NCBI GenBank assembly: GCA_026989335.1
Contig: JALSJN010000044.1
Location: 1-64,000 of the forward strand
Reading direction: 5' to 3'
Origin: Thiotrichaceae bacterium
GTDB taxonomy: Bacteria > Pseudomonadota > Gammaproteobacteria > Thiotrichales > Thiotrichaceae
Length of the DNA stretch: 64,000 nucleotides
Made by a program: the position numbers and the translations under genes. Shown one piece after another: positions 55,024-64,000 of the stretch. Each line of letters begins with the position of its first letter. Within the stretch, counting starts at the first letter, position 1. A model generated the notes under the pieces. It was not told the DNA's origin and searched no databases. It was given only the letters and a program-made list of their open reading frames with translations.

Positions 55024-55256
55024 TTATCTTCGTCGGGGGTTTTCGCGGTAATCGTCAGCGCATGCAAGTCACCCGAAGTGATCGCACTATTTACCGATGC
55101 ATAAACCGCTTGATGACGCTTGAGTGTATTTAAGCCTTCGAAGCTTTTACAAACAACGGTTGTTTCATACTTGTAACCATCGCCATCCACCGTAATGCTA
55201 GCATCGGGGAATTGTTCTTTAATTAATTGGCTTACCGCCTCATTACTAATGCTCAT
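55020..55256 (-). CDS. BolA-family protein (IbaG type)
   Basis: The 78-residue protein has the BolA helix-turn-strand core with FEGLNTLKRHQAVYASVNSAI (given by its ends, about residues 40-60), including the conserved Arg-His-Gln-xx-Val-Tyr. IbaG/BolA proteins bind 2Fe-2S clusters together with glutaredoxin and influence iron-sulfur trafficking. It is first in a four-gene operon with tusA. Confidence 0.88.
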   Translation of the reverse strand: MSISNEAVSQLIKEQFPDASITVDGDGYKYETTVVCKSFEGLNTLKRHQAVYASVNSAITSGDLHALTITAKTPDEDN

Positions 55257-55339
55257 TGTCTTATCCTAAAAAAGTTATCGAATGCAGTATAGCGAAGGCG
55301 TATACTTCTTGCAGAGTATTTATAATAAAGGAACTAACG

Positions 55340-55840
55340 ATGACTGCCAATGTATCTGAACCACTTGTTCAAAAAGTCATGGAGGCTTGCCCAAAGTTTT
55401 GTGAAGCACTAACTAATGAAGAGGTGGCTACTTTTTTAAAGTTTACCAATATCGTTGATGCTGAACCGAATAACATTATTGCTGACATCGGTGAAGTAGG
55501 TAATGAATTTTATTTAGTTTTGGAAGGAAGAGTTCGTCTTATGAGTGTAGAGGGTGGTAACGAAATGGACGTTGGACGCATAGAAGTGGGCTGTCTAGCG
55601 GGTGAAATGTCATTCTTTGATCGTCAACCACGCTCGATTCGACTACGTTCAGGCAAGAAAAACGGCGTTAAACTGCTCGCCATACCCCGCCCGATGTATA
55701 AACGTCTATGTGTTGAGCATTCCTATATTTCAGTAAATTTATTGGAATTTGTTGTAATGAGCTTAGATAAATTAATCCGTAATAGCTCGAAATATATGAC
55801 AACACTGTATAAGCATGTGGCGGGGGTTGGCTATCGTTAA
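55340..55840 (+). CDS. Cyclic-nucleotide-binding-domain protein without a DNA-binding domain
   Basis: The 166-residue protein has a cNMP-binding jelly roll (DIGEVGNEFYLVLEGRVRLM, then GCLAGEMSFFDRQPRSIRLRSG, about residues 45-110) and ends with a helical tail. There is no helix-turn-helix. It may sense a ligand and act through protein contacts. The ATG at 55340 with AAGGAA 7 nt upstream is chosen over a start 28 codons earlier that overlaps bolA's leader. Its TAA stop lies in the TTAA end of a family 1 repeat. Confidence 0.8.
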   Translation: MTANVSEPLVQKVMEACPKFCEALTNEEVATFLKFTNIVDAEPNNIIADIGEVGNEFYLVLEGRVRLMSVEGGNEMDVGRIEVGCLAGEMSFFDRQPRSIRLRSGKKNGVKLLAIPRPMYKRLCVEHSYISVNLLEFVVMSLDKLIRNSSKYMTTLYKHVAGVGYR

Positions 55841-56001
55841 GAAAAATGCCGATATTATCCACGAAGATCTGCGCAATATTTAGTGCTAGCTTGCAAATGA
55901 CTTAAAAGCGAATGCAGAATAACTATTACGACTCACTTCGTGAAAAATAGCGACAAATTATCTATACTAAATTCTCATCGACTTAATCAGTCTACCCTTA
56001 A
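55837..56001 (-). repeat. MITE-like repeat family 1, copy D (inverted, shortened)
   Basis: The 165-bp copy is the reverse complement of copy A over most of its interior, for example GAATAACTATTACG against CGTAATAGTTATTC. The right side keeps the intact end TTAAGGGTAGACTGATTAAG when read in reverse. The left side has lost about 35 bp near the terminus, leaving a TTAA. It supplies the stop codon of the upstream cNMP-binding gene and lies before apt. Confidence 0.8.
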
Positions 56002-56028
56002 GACAATAGTACTACCGTAGGTTTTGCT

Positions 56029-56565
56029 ATGCGTAATATTATAAAAGCAACTATTCGCACCATCCCCGATTACCCCAATCCAGGCATTCAATTTAGGGAT
56101 ATTACAACATTACTTGAAGAGCCAACCGCGCTGCGAATGACCATTGATACTATTGTGCATCGCTACCTTCACCAAAATATTACCGCCGTTGCAGGGATTG
56201 AAGCGCGTGGCTTTATTTTTGGTACAGTCGTTGCCTATGAGCTAGGCGCAAGCTTTATCCCTGTTCGAAAAGCAGGTAAATTACCTGGCGATACCATCTC
56301 TCAAAGCTATCAACTTGAATATGGCGAAGACAGTATTGAAGTACACACCAACTGCGTAAAGCCCAATGACCGCGTATTACTAATTGATGACCTTATTGCA
56401 ACAGGCGGCACAGCGACAGCAGCAATAACATTACTCCGTCAATTAGATGCGAATATTATTGAGAGCTGTTTCGTTGTTGATCTACCTGACATTGGGGGCA
56501 GTAAAAAACTACGTGATGAGCTTAATTGCCCAGTGTTTGCTTTATGTGAGTTCGAGGGCGAATAA
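56029..56565 (+). CDS. apt: Adenine phosphoribosyltransferase
   Basis: Apt salvages adenine to AMP. The 178-residue protein shows RTIPDYPNPGIQFRDIT at the N-terminus, AGIEARGFIFGT (about 63), and the PRPP loop VLLIDDLIATGGTA (about 122-135). Length and motifs are normal. It is monocistronic. Confidence 0.96.
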   Translation: MRNIIKATIRTIPDYPNPGIQFRDITTLLEEPTALRMTIDTIVHRYLHQNITAVAGIEARGFIFGTVVAYELGASFIPVRKAGKLPGDTISQSYQLEYGEDSIEVHTNCVKPNDRVLLIDDLIATGGTATAAITLLRQLDANIIESCFVVDLPDIGGSKKLRDELNCPVFALCEFEGE

Positions 56566-56726
56566 AATATAACGCAATGTGCCATTTACAAAAATTAGCG
56601 GCGAAATAACGACTATTCAAGACTATTATTTTTCGTAATAACCCACCTATAGTCATATTTACGCCAAAGCCAAAAGCACCAAAATAGTGCGCCACAAGTG
56701 ATTTAAGCCATGCGTTTCATATTTAA

Positions 56727-56743
56727 TGCGCTATTATGATGCA
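56727..56743 (+). promoter_or_regulatory. glnK: NtrC-like enhancer site upstream of glnK-amtB
   Basis: TGCGCTATTATGATGCA matches the NtrC consensus TGCACY-N5-RGTGCA at all but two positions, about 165 bp upstream of the sigma-54 core. This distance and the palindromic form are typical of NtrC activation sites. Confidence 0.6.
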
Positions 56744-56891
56744 CAGCTTGGAAATTATAATTAGCAAATATTTCCTGCTTACCTGCCCTCTAATATTTTA
56801 TCTCTTGCCCAATACTGGTTTTTAACAGCCTATTGCTCTTCAGTTGCGTTGACTCACACAAATTATGCCTACAACACCAAAAATTGATAAT

Positions 56892-56907
56892 TGGTACGTT
56901 ATTTGCA
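56892..56907 (+). promoter_or_regulatory. glnK: Sigma-54 (-24/-12) promoter of glnK-amtB
   Basis: TGGTACGTTATTTGCA has the invariant GG (56893-56894) and GC (56905-56906) separated by exactly 10 bp, with TTGCA at the -12. It lies about 51 bp upstream of the glnK start. Nitrogen-controlled transcription by RpoN is expected. Confidence 0.85.
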
Positions 56908-56945
56908 TTGACTTAGCTAGCAATTAAGCTTTTCTTTCATAATAG

Positions 56946-57296
<351 letters not shown>

Positions 57297-57319
57297 CGTA
57301 AGCTAGGAGGCACGATAAA

Positions 57320-58627
57320 ATGGAAAACAATATATTAGAATTACAATATGCCATGGACACCTTTTACTTTTTGGTAATGGGTGCTTTGGTTATGTGGATG
57401 GCGGCAGGTTTCTCAATGTTAGAAGCCGGTTTAGTTCGCTCTAAAAGTACTACAGAAATCTTAACCAAGAATATTGCACTTTATGCAATAGCTTGTACGG
57501 CATATCTCGTGATTGGTTATGAAATAATGTATGACGGTGGCATGTTCTTAAAAGACATCGCGCTTGATGGCGCTAAAGATGCAGATGGCATGGTTGCTGC
57601 TGTCTTAAAGGAGTCGGCAGAAGCGGGCTTTAGTGGCGACTCCGTTTACTCAAATGCCTCTGATTTCTTCTTTCAAGTTGTATTCGTAGCAACAGCAATG
57701 TCGATTGTATCGGGCGCGGTTGCTGAGCGTATGAAGCTTTGGGCTTTCTTGTTGTTTGCAGTTGTAATGACAGCCTTTATCTATCCAATGGAAGGCGCAT
57801 GGACATGGGGCGGAAAATCAGTATTTGGTTTATTTAACTTAGGTGATGCGGACGAGAAAGCAGGTCTTATAGGCTTTGGATTCTCTGACTTTGCAGGCTC
57901 TGGTATCGTTCACATGGCAGGTGCAGCAGCAGCATTAGCGGGTGTTTTATTGCTAGGTGCTCGTAAAGGAAAATACGGAGAAAATGGTAAAATTAATCCG
58001 ATTCAAGGTGCCAACTTACCAATGGCTACACTCGGTACATTTATTCTTTGGATGGGTTGGTTCGGCTTTAACGGTGGCTCAGTTCTTAAGTTAGGTGATA
58101 TTGCCAACTCAAACGCAGTTGCGATGGTGTTCTTAAATACGAATGCAGCAGCGGCAGGTGGTGTGATCGTTGCATTAATCGTTGCTCGTTTAATGTTCGG
58201 CAAAGCAGATTTAACCATGACACTTAACGGTGCATTAGCAGGTCTCGTCGCAATTACTGCCGAACCTTCAACACCCACTCCGTTGATGGCATTAATAATT
58301 GGTGGCATCGGTGGTCTAATCGTTGTTTTCTCTATTTTGGCTTTAGATAAAATGAGAATTGATGATCCGGTTGGTGCTATTTCAGTACACGGCGTTGTCG
58401 GTTTCTGGGGCCTTATGGCTGTGCCTTTGACGAATACAGGCGCTACGTTTGTAGGCCAGTTAGTAGGCGCTGCCACCATCTTTATCTGGGTATTCTTTGC
58501 ATCATTAATTGTTTGGTTTATTATCAAAATGATTATGGGAATACGCGTATCAGAAGAAGAGGAATACGAAGGTGTTGATATTGGCGAATGTGGCATGGAA
58601 GCTTATCCAGAATTCACTAATAAGTAA
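57320..58627 (+). CDS. amtB: Ammonium transporter AmtB
   Basis: This is an eleven-helix channel of 435 residues for ammonium uptake. The twin pore histidines lie in VHMAGAAAALAGVLLLGARK (about 196) and SVHGVVGFWGLMAVP (about 352), and the entrance signature FFQVVFVATAMSIVSGAVAER is present (positions about 112-132, given by its ends). The C-terminal tail is Glu-rich. Expression is presumably under nitrogen control with glnK. Confidence 0.96.
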   Translation: MENNILELQYAMDTFYFLVMGALVMWMAAGFSMLEAGLVRSKSTTEILTKNIALYAIACTAYLVIGYEIMYDGGMFLKDIALDGAKDADGMVAAVLKESAEAGFSGDSVYSNASDFFFQVVFVATAMSIVSGAVAERMKLWAFLLFAVVMTAFIYPMEGAWTWGGKSVFGLFNLGDADEKAGLIGFGFSDFAGSGIVHMAGAAAALAGVLLLGARKGKYGENGKINPIQGANLPMATLGTFILWMGWFGFNGGSVLKLGDIANSNAVAMVFLNTNAAAAGGVIVALIVARLMFGKADLTMTLNGALAGLVAITAEPSTPTPLMALIIGGIGGLIVVFSILALDKMRIDDPVGAISVHGVVGFWGLMAVPLTNTGATFVGQLVGAATIFIWVFFASLIVWFIIKMIMGIRVSEEEEYEGVDIGECGMEAYPEFTNK

Positions 58628-58651
58628 GATGTAAAGTATAGTTCAATGATT

Positions 58652-58677
58652 AAAGGTCACTTCGGTGGCCTTTTTTT
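58652..58677 (+). terminator. Intrinsic terminator after amtB
   Basis: AAAGGTCAC-TTCG-GTGGCCTTT is a hairpin with a TTCG tetraloop and one G-T pair, followed by T7. A textbook rho-independent terminator, 25 bp after the amtB stop. Confidence 0.93.
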
Positions 58678-58830
58678 ATGCCTATAATTACTTCAATCAG
58701 CAGCGTATTTCTTTGGAAGATATTGTTGTATTTTAGTTGTGGCGAGCTTAAAAGAGCGAACTGAAATAGTAAACTCTTTACAGATAGCCTTGACCAATCA
58801 AACAATAGAGCAACATAAAAATTCAAAACA

Positions 58831-58862
58831 AAAAAAGAGAGCCGTAATAGCTCTCTTTTTTT
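58831..58862. terminator. Bidirectional intrinsic terminator in the amtB-gyrB gap
   Basis: AAAAAAGAGAGC (58831-58842) pairs with GCTCTC followed by eight T. It can terminate transcripts from either side, so it separates amtB from gyrB. Apart from this and the amtB terminator, I see nothing else convincing in the 540-bp gap 58628-59166. Confidence 0.85.
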
Positions 58863-59166
58863 AAGAATTTAAAGGTACTGATAGATCACGGGGAGAAGAT
58901 ATGTGCAGCTGAAGCGTATCAACCGTAACCATCAGCACCAACGCAGAAGGCAAAAAAGCATTCTACAAATAATCAGACTAAGTAAACTTAAAAAAGTTTC
59001 ACATTTTTTTAAGTTTCTAGCTATTTCCCATATGTGTAGCCGGTAATATTTGCCAGTTTTTTCTAAGTTAAGCAACATACACCTACTAGCTTAACATCAC
59101 AGACTAATAGACCTAATGTATTACTCTTCAAATTTTTCGTTTAACGTTTGCACAAGTCTATTGACA

Positions 59167-61608
<2,442 letters not shown>

Positions 61609-61678
61609 TCAGTATACACTAAAAGAGGAATTATAGGATCTCAGATTTAGCGTTAAGTTTTGTTATTTTAAACCAATA

Positions 61679-61836
61679 GAGACCTTTGCACGAATCGGGT
61701 GGTGAGTGAAAATGGCTGAAATCCCACTGCTTTCGTTGAAAAACTTACTAATACCTCGTTATTAGCTTCATTTCCCGCCTCAATCAGTGAAATTTCATCC
61801 GACTTTTCTTTCGCCGCCGACTCGTGCAAAGATCTC
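61679..61836. repeat. MITE-like repeat family 2, copy 2
   Basis: The 158-bp element starts GAGACCTTTGCACGAATCGG and ends CCGACTCGTGCAAAGATCTC, a 20-bp inverted terminal repeat. It has the direct repeat CAATA immediately outside both ends (61674-61678 and 61837-61841). It has the same length as copy 1. It separates gyrB and the DUF4153 gene. Confidence 0.88.
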
Positions 61837-61853
61837 CAATAATTGTTTTCTTT

Positions 61854-63545
61854 TTATTGCCGCAATTTAATACTACCAAGGTCTAAGTCCTTATATTTAG
61901 GTGGTATTAGTTTTTCTTTATTTTGCTTTAATGTTTCGATAATTAACTTCCTTTGTTTCTTATCAAGGGGTGGTTGAATATCAGCTTCAGTAGCAAGAAA
62001 AGGTATACGATAAGAGAGGGCATTCCCATAATATTTTACTAACAACCATTTGTTCTTGAATTCGTACAATTCAGCGGATAAGCTTTTAGCATAAAATATA
62101 AAAACCATTGCTTGCTTCTTGCCAGTGCCTGTCATGTCTACTTGTTTTATATAACATGGGTTTTGGGTACTACAGCGTCCTTTAGTAAAGCGTGTTTTTA
62201 GAGACTCTACTTCTAATGGAGGTGTGCCGATAACTTCGATAAATGCCTGCTGCTCTTCCTTGTAGCTTGGAAGATTTCCTATGATTTTTTTAATCTCGGT
62301 ATATTTTGGTAATGCTTTGTTGGCTATCAGCTGTTCAAGCGCAACTTGACCGCGTTTACCTAAGCGATATTTTAATGCCCTAAAATCAAAATCATCCACA
62401 CCGACTTGCTCGTTTTGCAAACGGCTCACTTGGTTATTAACACTCAATCGAATGGGATCAAGCAGGGGTGATGCGAGAACGACCAACATCGCCACCCAAA
62501 ATATGGCAAGTGGTGGATTAACGCTGGCTAAGCCCAGCGTCCATTTGCCTTTACGTTTAACTAATTGATACAAATACACCACGCTATAAATACTTAATAA
62601 TATAGCAACAGCAAGCCCAACCACGCGTTTAGGCATCAAACCGTATTGTGAAATGCGCAATAGAATGGCATAAACCGAGAGCACGCTAAGAAACGGCAGC
62701 AAAATAATTTGCAAGCTGAAAATTCGATTTCGCCACGGTGGTAAGTCTTGATTAATGAGCGAGTCACTGCTCTCATCGCCGCTACTATCTACCAAGGTAT
62801 TTAACAATAAAATACTAATCGCAACGATAGAAAGTAGGATTAGCGACGTGTTTCTATTATCAAATAAAGTGCCGACGGAGAAGGGTAGGCTCAGCGTAAA
62901 TAAAATAACGATTGCAGCAGTCAAATAGGCCATCACCCGAAAGATGGCAAAAAATACGCCATGGATCTTAAAGATTAAGCTATCATATTCTCGACTGATA
63001 CCGATGCCAGTGCCGACTAACGTTGCAACAATTACTGGAGTGATTTCTTTGCTCCAAATCACATTAGAAATTTGTTTAAAACCAATACTTCCAAATAAGC
63101 TGGTACCTAAACCTAAAACCAATAAAAACCCACCGGCAAGCAAGCCGCTAAAAATCAAGAAAAAGTGATTATTCCAAGCGTTTTCAAATAAGCCGGCATA
63201 CAGAAAATGTGGCTTTTGGGGCCTCCATGACTGAATAAAAGCAGTACAAATGACAGCGATCTGGATTAACGCAATAATAAATAAGGGCGAATAGTGGCTG
63301 CTATCACCATAGCCTTGATTGACGAACCAGTAGCTTAGGCCAAATAAAAGCAGTGCCATAAATAACAAACTTTTGATGACAAAACGGGTGGACTGTTTTT
63401 TCCAAATAAAAGCAAATATGGCAACCAGTAAGGCTTGTGTAAATAGGTAAAAAGTAAACTCGTTACCTTTGAAGTGAATAACAACTTGGGAGATAAATAG
63501 GCCTGTTACAGCCCCAATAATGGCAAATAGCAAGGGGGGGGGCAT
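61854..63545 (-). CDS. DUF4153 polytopic membrane protein
   Basis: The 563-residue protein has about ten predicted helices to residue 380, including the DUF4153 segment LFENAWNNHFFLIFSGLLAGG (about 127). It ends in a 180-residue soluble domain containing CSTQNPCYIKQVDMTGTGKK, with a Cys pair that could form a disulfide. No function is known for the family. The start codon is followed by a run of nine C (63534-63542 as G on the plus strand) encoding Pro-Pro-Pro. Confidence 0.8.
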   Translation of the reverse strand: MPPPLLFAIIGAVTGLFISQVVIHFKGNEFTFYLFTQALLVAIFAFIWKKQSTRFVIKSLLFMALLLFGLSYWFVNQGYGDSSHYSPLFIIALIQIAVICTAFIQSWRPQKPHFLYAGLFENAWNNHFFLIFSGLLAGGFLLVLGLGTSLFGSIGFKQISNVIWSKEITPVIVATLVGTGIGISREYDSLIFKIHGVFFAIFRVMAYLTAAIVILFTLSLPFSVGTLFDNRNTSLILLSIVAISILLLNTLVDSSGDESSDSLINQDLPPWRNRIFSLQIILLPFLSVLSVYAILLRISQYGLMPKRVVGLAVAILLSIYSVVYLYQLVKRKGKWTLGLASVNPPLAIFWVAMLVVLASPLLDPIRLSVNNQVSRLQNEQVGVDDFDFRALKYRLGKRGQVALEQLIANKALPKYTEIKKIIGNLPSYKEEQQAFIEVIGTPPLEVESLKTRFTKGRCSTQNPCYIKQVDMTGTGKKQAMVFIFYAKSLSAELYEFKNKWLLVKYYGNALSYRIPFLATEADIQPPLDKKQRKLIIETLKQNKEKLIPPKYKDLDLGSIKLRQ

Positions 63546-63629
63546 TTATTATTCCCAGAAAAAAACCTTATTATAGCCTTATTGAAAAAGTATTCTATAC
63601 TCTCAGTTAAAGCCAAATAGAGAGTTACT

Positions 63630-64000
63630 CTGCCAACCTGTAAAATATTACTACTCATTACCTTATTTTTATCAAGTTTGTCCGCTTATGCTGCCCCCCC
63701 CAAAAAAAGTGCGGGCGAAAAAGCCATTGAGACTGCCAATAAAACCATCATTAATATCAACACAGAAACACTTCAAAAACTCCTTAAAGACAATCCTAAA
63801 ATTGAGTTGGTCGATGTAAGAACACAAGATGAAATCGACTTTATAGGCGGCACTATAGATGCTGATGAAAACGTCATAATCCCACGGGGTTGGATAGAGT
63901 TTGACGTAGCAACCCATGTGAAAACGAAGGACACGCCTATTGTTGTTTATTGCGGCACCGGTTTACGCAGCCCTCTGGTAGCAAAAACGTTAATGGATTT
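63630..64000 (+). CDS. Secreted rhodanese-like protein, truncated by the window edge
   Basis: The frame reads through a signal-like helix (KILLLITLFLSSLSAYAAPP) into a rhodanese domain with VDVRTQDEIDFIGG and the active-site loop YCGTGLRSP. It runs off the right edge. There is no ATG, GTG or TTG before the hydrophobic helix; the nearest in-frame stop is 63618-63620, and only CTG 63630 fits. A C8A7 tract at 63694-63708 lies just after the signal, so the start may be in another frame. The 51817 gene is a related rhodanese lipoprotein. Confidence 0.65.
   Translation, partial: MPTCKILLLITLFLSSLSAYAAPPKKSAGEKAIETANKTIININTETLQKLLKDNPKIELVDVRTQDEIDFIGGTIDADENVIIPRGWIEFDVATHVKTKDTPIVVYCGTGLRSPLVAKTLMD

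Noticed and set aside
58003-58596. Minus-strand 197-codon frame inside amtB
   Set aside because: Antisense of conserved membrane helices; Thr/Pro/Ile-rich shadow product without a ribosome site.
58681-58862. Small open frame (VASLKERTEIVNSL...) in the amtB-gyrB gap
   Set aside because: It starts with an unsupported GTG, overlaps the terminator hairpin at its end, and resembles no known protein.

Overview
The window is about 64 kb of AT-rich, gene-dense chromosome from a free-living gammaproteobacterium. The gene set supports this: ZapD, DUF2058/YaiL, FolE2, a GyrB of 805 residues, GlyGly-CTERM (rhombosortase-type) C-termini, FadL with a VolA-type lipase, and SCP2-like and DUF302 proteins of the kind common in sulfur- or methylotrophic marine lineages. 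I cannot resolve the genus. No rRNA, tRNA, CRISPR array, prophage or plasmid module was recognised.

Layout. 1-2150: the end of a GlyGly-CTERM protein and a ClC channel. 2245-13862: a vitamin B12 uptake, salvage and assembly locus. A cobalamin riboswitch precedes a plus-strand run (btuB, btuM, cobO, cbiZ, cobQ, a COG2102 ATPase). A minus-strand operon (cobT-cobC-cobS-cbiB-cobD) faces it, with a CZB-domain gene between. CobU is not in the window. 13963-23192: a decayed EF-hand gene, a hexapeptide acetyltransferase, DUF2058, SCP2-like and DUF302 proteins, a diguanylate cyclase, polA and nadA. 23283-28997: two paralogous membrane proteins and an RND efflux pair behind a TetR-type palindrome.

28994-41849: transposon debris, a cytochrome c'-like protein, a Crp/Fnr regulator translationally coupled to BatB-BatA-DUF4381, then folE2, a lipoprotein, a free-standing propeptide-like lipoprotein, a large M4 metalloprotease, and the MoxR-DUF58 half of the Bat locus. 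42009-50331: DUF2853, coaE, zapD, a LysE exporter, a VolA-like lipase next to FadL, and a GGDEF-EAL gene frameshifted at a T7 run. 50365-56565: an ankyrin lipoprotein, a rhodanese lipoprotein, an operon of BolA, TusA, a CDF metal exporter and an unrecognised 396-residue protein, then a cNMP-binding protein and apt. 56565-64000: glnK-amtB behind a sigma-54 promoter and an NtrC-like site, gyrB, a DUF4153 membrane protein and a partial rhodanese.

Two families of small non-autonomous transposon-like repeats recur. Family 1 has four copies, TTAAGGA-type inverted ends, and sits at or near gene 3' ends; one copy encloses an IS5-type transposase remnant. Family 2 has two copies of exactly 158 bp with GAGACCTTTGCA-type ends. 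The coding regions also carry unusual C8A7, G9 and T7 homopolymers. The best candidates for something new are the bolA-tusA-CDF-orf396 operon, the secreted propeptide/M4 protease pair, the tandem membrane-protein duplicates, and the split Bat locus with its coupled regulator.
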